Of a DNA stretch of 18,814 bases, positions 1 through 7,996 are shown piece by piece. Origin of the DNA: an uncultured Bacillota bacterium. GTDB taxonomy: Bacteria; Bacillota_I; Bacilli_A; RF39; UBA660. Position numbers and translations under genes: made by a program. Position 1 is the first letter of the stretch. Every line of letters begins with the position of its first letter. The notes beneath the pieces were generated by a model. That model saw nothing but the letters and a program-made list of their open reading frames with translations, did no database searches and was not told the origin of the DNA. Where the stretch lies: contig CAMOVA010000013.1 of assembly GCA_946626905.1 (NCBI GenBank), positions 1 to 18,814 on the forward strand, read 5' to 3'.

Positions 1-54
1 CTCTAATAATAAAATAATCATAATTAAACTAATCAATAAATATGTTTTCTTCAT
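1..54 (-). CDS. N-terminal fragment of a membrane or exported protein
   Basis: Only the first 18 codons lie in the window; the gene runs off the left edge. They read MKKTYLLISLIMIILLLE: two lysines, then an unbroken hydrophobic stretch, as in a signal peptide or first transmembrane helix. The ATG at 54-52 is preceded by AGGTGG at 64-59, a good ribosome binding site. It follows the pheT terminator and has its own likely promoter. The function cannot be told from this fragment. Confidence 0.6.
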   Translation of the reverse strand, partial: MKKTYLLISLIMIILLLE

Positions 55-71
55 AGTACCACCTATATTAA

Positions 72-100
72 ATTATACAAAAAATAAAGAATAAATTCAA
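72..100 (-). promoter_or_regulatory. SigA-type promoter in the pheT terminator loop
   Basis: TTGAAT (100-95), a 17-base spacer and a perfect TATAAT (77-72) precede the gene that starts at 54. The -35 box is exactly the loop of the upstream terminator hairpin. The expected transcription start, near 65, leaves a leader of only about 11 bases, beginning at the ribosome binding site. The boxes fit consensus well; the very short leader lowers certainty. Confidence 0.5.
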
Positions 101-113
101 TTATTCTTTATTT
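78..113 (-). terminator. Intrinsic terminator of the pheS-pheT operon
   Basis: A perfect 13-bp inverted repeat (82-94 and 101-113, arm AAATAAAGAATAA) with a 6-base loop, then a T run on the minus strand. The stem includes the pheT stop codon. It is AT-only apart from one G-C pair, so it may be leaky. Confidence 0.6.
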
Positions 114-2474
114 ATCTCTTAATTCAGCTCCTGTTTTTAAAACAGAGTCAATTATTTTATTAAATACTTCCATTACTTCTTCTTCAGTAAGTGTTCTATT
201 ATTATCATTAAATGTTAATGAATAAGCTAAAGACTTTTTACTTTCATCTATTTTATCACCAGTATATATATCAAATAATTCTACATTTGTTAATAATCTA
301 CCACCTGTTTTTTTAATTATTTTTTCTATATCTCCTGATAAAACATTTTTATCTACCACAAAAGCAACATCTTTAGATATAGCTGGGAATTTTGGAATAT
401 CTTTATATGACATTTTACTAGATTTATTTTCAAGAACTTTAGTTAAATCTAATTCCATAACGTAAACATCATCTTTAGTAACACTTGGATGAATTTTTCC
501 AATTACTCCAACTTTCTTACCTTGAAGTTCAATACTTGCTGCTTGACCTGGATGTAATTCATTTGGAATATCTTCTTGAACTAATCTATATCTATTATTA
601 TATCCAAGATAATCCATTAATTCTTCTAAAACACCTTTTAAATGATAAAAATCTACCTTTGTTTTAGTTATATCTAAATAATAATTTCCTGTCATAAGAA
701 CAGCTAATTTAGTATTTTCTTTATATTCATCATCTTCTTTATAGAAACCTTTACCTATTTCAAAAATACATATATCTGTTTGATTATGAGATTTATTATA
801 ATTATATATTTCTTTTAGTGAATATATTAAACTATAACGTAATGTATTTCTATCTTCACTCATAGGATCTGCTAACGATATTGAAGTAAATGAATCAGTT
901 GTAAATTTATGAACTTCATCTTTTGGTATTAATGAATAACTTAATGTTTCATTTAATCCTAATGAAACTAATTTATTTCTTATTTCTCTTTTTGTTTTAT
1001 TATAAGAACCTGCGATTACATTTAATTTAGGTTGTTTACCTTTAATGTTATCCATACCATATATTCTTCCTACTTCTTCTATTAAGTCTTCTACTATACT
1101 TATATCTATTCTTCTTGTAGGAATAACTACATTCATAGTTTCATCTTCATTAGTAACTTTAAATCCTAATGATTTGAAAATATCAATTACTTCATCTAAT
1201 TTTAATTCTATTCCTAAAACCCTATTAATTTTTGATAAAGTTATTTCTATTTCTTTTGATTTTATATCAAGATTTTTATATTCAATTAATCCACCAACTA
1301 CTTCTGCATCTGCATATTTTTCTAGTAAATTACAACATCTGTCAATTGCCATATAAGTTCTAGCTGGATCTAATCCTTTTTCAAATCTATTAGATGCTTC
1401 ACTTCTAAGAATTTTTTTAGAAGTTTTTCTTACTTTGATATTATCAAAAATAGCTGATTCAATTATTATATTTTTAGTATTATCAGTAACCTCTGTAGAT
1501 AAACCTCCCATAACACCAGCAAGTCCTACAGCTTCTTCTTTGTTTGAAATTACTATATCTTCATTAGATAATGTTCTTAGATTATTATCTAATGTTTTTA
1601 ATTCTTCTAAATCATTTGCTTGTCTTACGATTAAAGTATCCCCTAATAAATCAGCATCATAGAAATGTAATGGTTGTCCTACTTCTAACATAACATAATT
1701 AGAAATATCTACAACATTATTAATTGGTCTAATACCAGATGCGATAAGTCTATTTTTAATAAAATCTGGACTTTCTTTTATAGTTACATTAACAACTTTT
1801 TTAGCTAAAAAAAGTGGACAAGCAGGTGTATTTACTTCTACTTTAAAACTATCTTTAATATTATCTTTATTCTCTTTAAATGATAAATCAATATCTTTAA
1901 CAGGTAATTTATATATAGCTCCTAATTCATAAGCCATTCCTAAAATACTAAGTAAATCGCCTCTATTTGATGTTAATTCAAAATCAATAACTTCGTCATC
2001 TAATCCCATAACTTTAATTGGATCTATTCCAACTTCAGTATCTATAGGTAACTCATGAATACCTTCTTTATCTTTTTGATCTAAAAATTTATTATCTAAT
2101 CCTAATTCTGCTTTAGAACAAAGCATTCCGTTTGATTCAACACCACGAATTTGTCCTTTTTTGATTTCTATTCCTGGTAATTTAGCACCTGCTTTAGCAA
2201 CAATAACTTTTAAACCTTCTCTTACATTAGGTGCGCCACAAACAATATTTAAAACTTCTGTTCCAATATTTACTTTGCAAACGTGTAAATGATCACTATC
2301 AGGATGTGGAAGACATTCAATAACTTCACCAGTAATTAAACCTGTACAATTTATTAAAGCTTCAGCACTATCATATTCATTTCCAACACCAGTCATTGCT
2401 TCTGCAATTTCAGTAATTGTTAATTTGTCATCTAAATCAATATAATCTTTAACAAATTTTCTACTTAATTTCAT
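108..2474 (-). CDS. pheT: Phenylalanine-tRNA ligase beta subunit
   Basis: Beta subunit of the cytoplasmic (alpha-beta)2 enzyme that charges tRNA-Phe. The 788 residues match the usual bacterial length and domain order: an N-terminal EMAP/OB-type tRNA-binding domain (about 40-150, with NIVCGAPNV), the B3/B4 editing region (about 210-360), B5 (about 400-470), a catalytic-like core, and a C-terminal FDX-ACB anticodon-binding domain (about 695-788, starting near FPAISKDVAFVVD). The start codon overlaps the pheS stop as TAATG, and AAAGGA lies just upstream, so the two are probably translationally coupled. Both are controlled by the T-box leader upstream of pheS. The gene appears intact. Domain limits are from family knowledge and are approximate. 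Confidence 0.97.
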   Translation of the reverse strand: MKLSRKFVKDYIDLDDKLTITEIAEAMTGVGNEYDSAEALINCTGLITGEVIECLPHPDSDHLHVCKVNIGTEVLNIVCGAPNVREGLKVIVAKAGAKLPGIEIKKGQIRGVESNGMLCSKAELGLDNKFLDQKDKEGIHELPIDTEVGIDPIKVMGLDDEVIDFELTSNRGDLLSILGMAYELGAIYKLPVKDIDLSFKENKDNIKDSFKVEVNTPACPLFLAKKVVNVTIKESPDFIKNRLIASGIRPINNVVDISNYVMLEVGQPLHFYDADLLGDTLIVRQANDLEELKTLDNNLRTLSNEDIVISNKEEAVGLAGVMGGLSTEVTDNTKNIIIESAIFDNIKVRKTSKKILRSEASNRFEKGLDPARTYMAIDRCCNLLEKYADAEVVGGLIEYKNLDIKSKEIEITLSKINRVLGIELKLDEVIDIFKSLGFKVTNEDETMNVVIPTRRIDISIVEDLIEEVGRIYGMDNIKGKQPKLNVIAGSYNKTKREIRNKLVSLGLNETLSYSLIPKDEVHKFTTDSFTSISLADPMSEDRNTLRYSLIYSLKEIYNYNKSHNQTDICIFEIGKGFYKEDDEYKENTKLAVLMTGNYYLDITKTKVDFYHLKGVLEELMDYLGYNNRYRLVQEDIPNELHPGQAASIELQGKKVGVIGKIHPSVTKDDVYVMELDLTKVLENKSSKMSYKDIPKFPAISKDVAFVVDKNVLSGDIEKIIKKTGGRLLTNVELFDIYTGDKIDESKKSLAYSLTFNDNNRTLTEEEVMEVFNKIIDSVLKTGAELRDK

Positions 2475-3511
2475 TACTCAACATCCTTTCTATCAAATTG
2501 TTTTAAGAATCTTATATCATTACCATAAATAGTTCTTATATCAGGAATGCCATATTTAAACATAGCAAATCTGTCTATTCCAGTCCCAAAAGCAAATCCT
2601 TGATATTTTTTAGAATCATATCCACTCATTTCTAATACATTAGGATGAACCATTCCCGCACCTAATACTTCAATCCATCCTGTTTGTTTACATAAATTAC
2701 ATCCTTTTCCTCCACATTTAAAGCAAGAAACATCTACTTCAACAGAAGGTTCTGTAAATGGGAAATAACTTGGTCTAAATCTTACTTCAGTTTTTTCGCC
2801 TAATATTTTTTTACAGAATAATTCTAAAGTTCCTTTTAAATCTGCCATTGATATATTTTCATCAATTACTAGTCCTTCTATTTGCATAAATTGATGAGAA
2901 TGAGTAGCGTCTTCATCTCTTCTATAAACTTTTCCTGGACATACAATTCTTATTGGACCTTTTTCAGTATGTTCTTCCATAGCTCTTACTTGAGCAGTTG
3001 AAGTTTGACTTCTTAACAAATAATTTTCATATTCATTTTCTAAATAGAAAGTATCTTGTGCATCTCTAGCAGGATGTCCTACTGGTAAATTTAATTTTTG
3101 GAAACAATTTTCATCACTTTCTATTTCTGGTCCATCATATACTGTATAACCCATTGAAACAAATAGATCTTCAAATTCTTCTACCATTCTACTCATAGGA
3201 TGTTTACTTCCTCTTTTTACTTTTTTACTTGGTAAAGTTATATCAATAGTTTCATTTTTTAATTTTTCATTTAAAACTTCATTTTCTAATTGTTCTTTTA
3301 ACGAATCAAATAAACTATTAACTTCTAACTTAAAAGCATTTAATTTCATACCATATTCTTTTTTTTCTTCAACAGATAAATCTTTCATTTTTGATGAAAG
3401 TTCATTTACAGGTCCTTTTTTTGATAAATACTCAACTTTTAAATCATTAAGTTCTTTTAATGTTTTAATATTATTAATTTTTTCTTTAATTTCTTGTAAT
3501 AAACTATCCAT
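2474..3511 (-). CDS. pheS: Phenylalanine-tRNA ligase alpha subunit
   Basis: Catalytic alpha subunit of phenylalanyl-tRNA synthetase, a class II enzyme. The 345 residues begin with a charged coiled-coil arm (about 1-90) that reaches the tRNA. The class II core follows, with motif 2 around VYRRDEDATHSHQFMQIEG and motif 3 around GFAFGTGIDRFAMFKYGI. The four-cysteine stretch CFKCGGKGCNLCKQTG is typical of Bacillota PheS. The ATG at 3511 follows AAAGGGTG at a suitable distance. The gene lies directly behind a Phe T-box terminator, and pheT follows with a one-base overlap. No anomaly seen. Confidence 0.97.
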   Translation of the reverse strand: MDSLLQEIKEKINNIKTLKELNDLKVEYLSKKGPVNELSSKMKDLSVEEKKEYGMKLNAFKLEVNSLFDSLKEQLENEVLNEKLKNETIDITLPSKKVKRGSKHPMSRMVEEFEDLFVSMGYTVYDGPEIESDENCFQKLNLPVGHPARDAQDTFYLENEYENYLLRSQTSTAQVRAMEEHTEKGPIRIVCPGKVYRRDEDATHSHQFMQIEGLVIDENISMADLKGTLELFCKKILGEKTEVRFRPSYFPFTEPSVEVDVSCFKCGGKGCNLCKQTGWIEVLGAGMVHPNVLEMSGYDSKKYQGFAFGTGIDRFAMFKYGIPDIRTIYGNDIRFLKQFDRKDVE

Positions 3512-3528
3512 TTTATCACCCTTTCAAT

Positions 3529-3555
3529 AAAAAAAGCATCCTTAGATAAGGACGC
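3529..3555 (-). terminator. T-box regulated terminator
   Basis: The minus strand reads GCGTCCTTA-TC-TAAGGATGC (3555-3536), a 9-bp stem with one G-U pair, followed by seven Ts (3535-3529). It lies directly after the T-box sequence and ends 18 bases before the pheS start, as expected for the terminator form of a T-box leader. Confidence 0.9.
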
Positions 3556-3716
3556 ATTTCGCGTGGTACCACCTTAATTTGTACTCAAAACTATAACGCG
3601 TTACCGGTATAAACAGCTAGAAGGTGAATTCATAAAAGATTAATACTTATTTCCACCAACCATAAGCTCTCTTTAATTAATTACTTTTATTACTATTTCT
3701 TCATCATCGCTTTTTC
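3529..3716 (-). ncRNA. T-box riboswitch leader, phenylalanine-specific
   Basis: A leader of about 190 nt between a strong promoter and pheS. The T-box sequence AAGGTGGTACCACGCG is at 3575-3560. Stem I landmarks are present: an AGTA motif (3694-3691), AGAGAGC (3672-3666), and a GGTTGGTGGAAAT-like distal segment. The expected specifier position reads GAA-TTC-ACC, so the specifier codon is UUC (3628-3626), Phe, matching the pheS-pheT genes downstream. Uncharged tRNA-Phe would pair with the specifier and the T-box bulge and favour the antiterminator over the terminator at 3529-3555. Secondary structure was judged by eye. Confidence 0.93.
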
Positions 3717-3722
3717 TAAATA

Positions 3723-3751
3723 ATTATAACATAATTGCTATATTTTATCAA
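3723..3751 (-). promoter_or_regulatory. Strong SigA-type promoter for the pheS-pheT T-box transcript
   Basis: TTGATA (3751-3746), a 17-base spacer and TATAAT (3728-3723), with an extended -10 TG at 3731-3730. The expected start is near 3716, just before stem I of the T-box. The -35 box lies within the final codons of the upstream membrane-protein gene, so that gene needs no spacer before the operon. Confidence 0.85.
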
Positions 3752-4991
3752 TGTTATTTTTAGAATAAATTTCTTTACTTACAACCTTTGAATTCTTTTT
3801 CATATACTCTCTTTGTAAATAATCATAATAAGTTCCTGGAGTTAAAATCCCATAAAACTTAAATGAATCAGATAATGCACTATTTACAATACGATTAGCT
3901 AGTGTAACACAATTGTTACCAAGAATAAAATATATTTTATATTTAGTCTTTTTAAATTTATAAAAATCTGCTTTAGTTGCTTTATACAAACGAGCAGAAT
4001 AATCATTTTGCTTTTTATCTTTTACAAATATAGCATCATCCCATGGCTTTAATTCATTCATAAGTTTATCAATATTATCTCTTATTTTTTTATCTTCTCT
4101 AGCACTTAATTTAATACCAAATACAAATAAAGTCTTTTTTTGATCTTCTATTGAAAACTTAATATATTCTTTTTTATTTTTTGTTTTAAATATAACACCA
4201 CTACCAAATAATTCATGAAACTTTCTAGTATCTTTATCATAATTACCAAATGATAAAATCTCACCTTTATAACATATATCCATATGTCCTAATCTTCCAT
4301 ACCCTGATTCAGTAACATGAATAATTATTTGTAAATCAGTTTCTTCTTGTTTTTTATTTAAAGTATAACTACTTTTTTTATCTCTATTTATTGTTTTATT
4401 AATTCTAGTTAAAACAGATAATGGTATAAAAACATCTATAATACTTGGAAGCGATATTCTAAATTTCATAAATCTTTTTGAATGTTTAACTTCCAAATAA
4501 TCAAATATAAATGTAATTCCTATTAATATGCAGTAAATACCAAGCATAGTTAAAAAATCTTTTAAATGAAAAATTGGTCTTAAAAGAACTGTAATTCCTA
4601 CTGTAAAATACAATATTCCATTAAAGAAATCCCTAAACCAACCTTTACTTTTATTAATTTTAATTATAATAAAATTAATAAAATAAATAAGAGCATTACC
4701 TATCGCATATATTGAAAAAATAATTGGAACAATTGCGATTGCATACTCATTAAAAATAAAAGCAAAAAAAGCTAATATTACATTAATTATTTTTAAAAAC
4801 AATTTAAAATCCAATTTAGGTTTTTTTATCAAAAAGCCAAATAAATCTTTCATTGTAATTAAAATCATAACTATTAATACTATATTAGCAACACTTATAT
4901 ACAAATTTACACTTCCAACTAATACGATTATTCCTAATATAATTAATGATAATCCTATAATTAGAAAACTATTTTTATTAAATTTATCCAT
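3738..4991 (-). CDS. DUF308-like membrane protein with a His/Cys soluble C-terminal domain
   Basis: A 417-residue protein of unknown function. The N-terminal half has about six hydrophobic helices (roughly 9-28, 32-47, 63-80, 84-110, 122-137, 146-165), the pattern of the HdeD/DUF308 family. From about 219 it is soluble, with HVTESGYGRLGHMDI (His236) and, much later, LGNNCVTLANRIV (Cys361). A His in a GH motif followed by a later NC resembles permuted NlpC/P60-type thiol enzymes (LRAT/YiiX-like). That is inference from spacing, not a family hit. I chose the ATG at 4991 because GGTGG lies five bases upstream; an ATG 13 codons earlier has no such site. It follows the dnaJ terminator and has its own extended -10 promoter. 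A peptidase or amidase role is only a guess. Confidence 0.8.
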   Translation of the reverse strand: MDKFNKNSFLIIGLSLIILGIIVLVGSVNLYISVANIVLIVMILITMKDLFGFLIKKPKLDFKLFLKIINVILAFFAFIFNEYAIAIVPIIFSIYAIGNALIYFINFIIIKINKSKGWFRDFFNGILYFTVGITVLLRPIFHLKDFLTMLGIYCILIGITFIFDYLEVKHSKRFMKFRISLPSIIDVFIPLSVLTRINKTINRDKKSSYTLNKKQEETDLQIIIHVTESGYGRLGHMDICYKGEILSFGNYDKDTRKFHELFGSGVIFKTKNKKEYIKFSIEDQKKTLFVFGIKLSAREDKKIRDNIDKLMNELKPWDDAIFVKDKKQNDYSARLYKATKADFYKFKKTKYKIYFILGNNCVTLANRIVNSALSDSFKFYGILTPGTYYDYLQREYMKKNSKVVSKEIYSKNNIDKI

Positions 4992-5010
4992 AGTACCACC
5001 AAACAATAAA

Positions 5011-5019
5011 ATTATATCA
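5011..5019 (-). promoter_or_regulatory. Extended -10 promoter for the DUF308-like gene
   Basis: TGATATAAT (5019-5011) is a full extended -10 element. The -35 position (5039-5034) reads TTTCTT and is poor. The expected start, near 5004, leaves a leader of about 13 bases, as for the gene that begins at 54. Confidence 0.45.
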
Positions 5020-5028
5020 TAAATACAC

Positions 5029-5060
5029 AAAAAAAGAAATTATAAGTACTTATTAATTTC
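5029..5060 (-). terminator. Terminator of the heat-shock operon
   Basis: GAAATT pairs with AATTTC (5036-5041 and 5055-5060) around the inner palindrome ATAAGT/ACTTAT with one bulged base, followed by seven Ts (5035-5029). The hairpin includes the last codons and stop of dnaJ and ends the hrcA-grpE-dnaK-pepF-dnaJ transcript. Confidence 0.75.
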
Positions 5061-6134
5061 TTTTCTATTATTATCAAATTCTGTATTATCTAAAGCTTCA
5101 AATAATTTCTTTTGTTCTTTAGAAAGTTTCTTAGGAATAATCACATCTATAACAATATACATATCACCTTTAGAATGTGAATTTAACATTTGAATTCCTT
5201 TTCCTTTTAAACGATGTTTATCACCTGTTTTAGAACCAGCAGGTATTGTTAATTTAATACTTCCATCTAAAGTAGGAACATCAATTTTAGAACCTAAAAC
5301 TGCTTCAGTTATAGTTATTGGTAATCTTAAGTATATATCAAAGTCATCTCTTTCAAATAATGGGTGTTCTTTAACAATAAATTCAATATAAACATCACCA
5401 TTAGGTCCACCATTTATGCCAGCAGAACCTTTTTCTTGTAAACGTAAACGGTTACCTGTATCTACACCTGCAGGAATTTTTACCTCTAATGTTTTATTAA
5501 CATCTATTCTTCCTGTTCCGCGACACTTAGAACATTTATTATCAAATGTATGTCCTGTACCACCACATGATGAACAAGATGTTCTTGATTGAAATACTCC
5601 AAATAAAGTTCTTTGTTCAATTGTTTCTACACCAGAGCCATGACATTTAGAACAAGTTTTTTCACCATGTCCACCTTTACCACTACAATCTGGACATTTA
5701 TCAGAAGTATTTACTTTTATTTCTTTAGAGCATCCAAATACAGCCTCATCAAAAGATAAATTCATTCTTATTAATGAGTCTTCACCACGACGCGCTCTAG
5801 TTGTAGATTTACCTCTTGAACCAAAACCAAATCCACCACCAAATAAATCTTCAAATATATCAGAAAAATCAAAATCACCAAAATCAAAACCACCAGCACC
5901 CGCTCCATTAGAAGAGAATGCAGAATGTCCAAATTGATCATATTGACTTCTTTTATTAGAATCAGATAAAACAGCATAAGCTTCTTGGGCTTCTTTAAAT
6001 TTTTCAGCTGCATCTGGTTCTTTTGAAACATCTGGGTGGTATTTCTTTGCTAATTTACGAAAGGCAGATTTAATTTCTGCTTCAGTAGCATTTTTTGATA
6101 CACCAAGAACTTCATAATAATCACGTTTTTCCAT
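5040..6134 (-). CDS. dnaJ: Chaperone protein DnaJ
   Basis: Hsp40 co-chaperone that delivers unfolded clients to DnaK and stimulates its ATPase, in the cytoplasm. The 364 residues show all type I parts: a J domain (about 5-67) with the HPD motif in KKYHPDVSK, a Gly/Phe-rich linker (about 75-110), a zinc region with four CxxCxGxG repeats (CPDCSGKG, CSKCHGSG, CSSCGGTG, CSKCRGTG), and a C-terminal client-binding region. The ATG at 6134 follows AGGTGAAG, which overlaps the pepF stop, so it is translated from the pepF-containing transcript. It is last in the operon, followed by a terminator. Confidence 0.97.
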   Translation of the reverse strand: MEKRDYYEVLGVSKNATEAEIKSAFRKLAKKYHPDVSKEPDAAEKFKEAQEAYAVLSDSNKRSQYDQFGHSAFSSNGAGAGGFDFGDFDFSDIFEDLFGGGFGFGSRGKSTTRARRGEDSLIRMNLSFDEAVFGCSKEIKVNTSDKCPDCSGKGGHGEKTCSKCHGSGVETIEQRTLFGVFQSRTSCSSCGGTGHTFDNKCSKCRGTGRIDVNKTLEVKIPAGVDTGNRLRLQEKGSAGINGGPNGDVYIEFIVKEHPLFERDDFDIYLRLPITITEAVLGSKIDVPTLDGSIKLTIPAGSKTGDKHRLKGKGIQMLNSHSKGDMYIVIDVIIPKKLSKEQKKLFEALDNTEFDNNRKEINKYL

Positions 6135-6144
6135 ACTACTTCAC

Positions 6145-7947
6145 CTATTTTTCATTATATATTTTTCTAAATTCATCTATAGTTTCATCAAACATTTTAA
6201 CGGCACTTTCTATAACTTCACTTTTTGTTATATCAATACCTGCTAATTTTAATTCATTTGCTGGATAATCACTTCCACCTGAACTTAAAAACTTAATATA
6301 GTTTTCTAAAGCTCCTTCTTTGTTATCTAAAATATTAGTAACTATATAGGATGCACAAGAAAGACCAATCGCGTACTTATAAACATAAAAATTATAGTAG
6401 AAATGAGGTATTCTTTCCCACTCATATTTTATTAAATCATCTACCACTACATTTTTACCAAAATATTTTTTATTTAATTCATAATACTTATTCGATAATA
6501 ACTCATTTGTTAATATTTCGCCTTGTTCTTTTAAAGCGTGCATATCACGTTCAAATTCAGCAAACATAACTTGTCTATAAATTGTTCCTGTATATAGACC
6601 CATCATATAATCTAAAATGTATAATTTTTCTTTATTATCTTTCGAATTATTTAATAAATATCTACAAAGTAATAATTCATTAACTGTAGATGCCACTTCA
6701 GCCACAAATATCTTATAACTAGAATTACTATAATTATTATTCTTACAAGATAAATATGTATGAACTGAATGTCCTAACTCATGAGCTAGTGTTGAAACAT
6801 CATCAAGTTCACCTTCAAAATTCAAAAGCAAGAATGGATTAGTATCATAAAATCCTGAAGAATATGCTCCTCCTCTTTTACCCACATTATTATATACATC
6901 AATCCATTTTTCATCAAAAGCTTTATTAATTATCTTTAAGTAATCTTTACCAAGTGGTTCTAAAGCCTTTAAAACAATTTCTTTAGCTTCTTCAAAGGTA
7001 TATTCTTTTTTACATTCTTGTACTAATTCAACATAGATATCATATAAATGTAATTCTTTAAGATTTAAAACATCTTTTTTTAAATCATAATATTTATAAA
7101 TTGTTTTTAAATTTTTATTAACTGTATCAATTAAATTATTATATACATCAACATCAATATTATCATTAAAAAGTGCAGCTTCTAAAGAAGAATTGAATTT
7201 TTTAATTTTAGCCATATCTGTTAAACATTCAATATTTCCTTTAAAAGTTTTAGCTATTGTATTTTTATAATTAGAATATGTATTAAACATTAATTCAAAA
7301 GCATTTTTTCTAACTTCTCTATCTTTAGAAGATATAAATTTTGAATAGTTACTTTTTGTAAACTCATATTCTTTTCCATTTTCATCTTTTATCACGCCAA
7401 ATTTTAAATCAGAATCTGTAAGAGATTCATAAACATCCTCACTTAAAGATAACATATCTGAAAATGTAGAAATTATTTTTTCTTCATCTGCATTTAATTT
7501 ATGATCTTCATATCGATATATTTGTTCTAATAAAAATGAATATTCTTCTAACCCTTTTTCTTCTTTTATATATTTTTTTATCTTACTGTATTTTACACTT
7601 AGAAATTCTGGATTAACAAAAGAAGATAATTCACTTTCTAATTTGATAATATCAGTAATCTTACCTAACATTACTTGATATTTTGAATTAGTAGTATCTT
7701 GATCATGTTTTAAATTAGCATAATAATAAAGTTTATAAATTTTTCTTTCTAGTTTTTCATCAAATCTAAGATACTTCAATAAATTTTCACTACTGTTTAC
7801 AATGTTATTTTTAAAATTTGAGATTTTATTTAATTCTTTTTTAACTTTTTCTAAATCATTTGTCCATTCCTCTTCTGATTTATAAATAGTTGTCAAATCC
7901 CATTTGTAGCATTTTTCTATTTCTTTTCTTGTTTTTTGTTTTTCCAT
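6145..7947 (-). CDS. pepF: Oligoendopeptidase F (M3 metallopeptidase)
   Basis: Cytoplasmic zinc peptidase of family M3B that cuts short peptides. The 600 residues match the usual length. The zinc motif LAHELGHSVH has His389, Glu390 and His393, with the third ligand Glu417 in VAEVAS. Downstream is the usual conserved region with IPHFYYNFYVYKYAIG. The ATG at 7947 follows a strong AAGGAG (7958-7953). It lies between dnaK and dnaJ, an uncommon place, and its stop codon overlaps the dnaJ ribosome binding site. Shared transcription with the chaperones is likely and would make it heat-inducible. A role in clearing peptide fragments during stress is inference. Confidence 0.93.
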   Translation of the reverse strand: MEKQKTRKEIEKCYKWDLTTIYKSEEEWTNDLEKVKKELNKISNFKNNIVNSSENLLKYLRFDEKLERKIYKLYYYANLKHDQDTTNSKYQVMLGKITDIIKLESELSSFVNPEFLSVKYSKIKKYIKEEKGLEEYSFLLEQIYRYEDHKLNADEEKIISTFSDMLSLSEDVYESLTDSDLKFGVIKDENGKEYEFTKSNYSKFISSKDREVRKNAFELMFNTYSNYKNTIAKTFKGNIECLTDMAKIKKFNSSLEAALFNDNIDVDVYNNLIDTVNKNLKTIYKYYDLKKDVLNLKELHLYDIYVELVQECKKEYTFEEAKEIVLKALEPLGKDYLKIINKAFDEKWIDVYNNVGKRGGAYSSGFYDTNPFLLLNFEGELDDVSTLAHELGHSVHTYLSCKNNNYSNSSYKIFVAEVASTVNELLLCRYLLNNSKDNKEKLYILDYMMGLYTGTIYRQVMFAEFERDMHALKEQGEILTNELLSNKYYELNKKYFGKNVVVDDLIKYEWERIPHFYYNFYVYKYAIGLSCASYIVTNILDNKEGALENYIKFLSSGGSDYPANELKLAGIDITKSEVIESAVKMFDETIDEFRKIYNEK

Positions 7948-7963
7948 TTTTTCTCCTTAATAG

Positions 7964-7993
7964 TATAAAGTTCTAGAAAACTAGAACTTTATA
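7964..7993 (-). repeat. Perfect 13-bp inverted repeat between dnaK and pepF
   Basis: TATAAAGTTCTAG (7964-7976) and its exact complement (7981-7993) flank a 4-base loop, five bases after the dnaK stop. On the minus strand no T run follows, so it is not a standard intrinsic terminator. It could be an mRNA-stabilising or processing hairpin that sets dnaK against pepF-dnaJ levels, or a protein-binding palindrome. Confidence 0.8.
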
Positions 7994-7996
7994 TAA

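Noticed and set aside
1045..1662. Plus-strand ORFs of 103 and 75 codons inside pheT
   Set aside because: They are antisense shadows of a fully conserved pheT; Ser/Ile-rich composition without start signals.
5771..6031. 86-codon minus-strand ORF inside dnaJ
   Set aside because: Out-of-frame reading of the Gly/Phe region of dnaJ, which is intact and conserved in its own frame.
7964..7993. Hairpin between dnaK and pepF as an intrinsic terminator
   Set aside because: No T run follows the stem on the minus strand, and pepF has no clear promoter, so termination here is unlikely to be complete.
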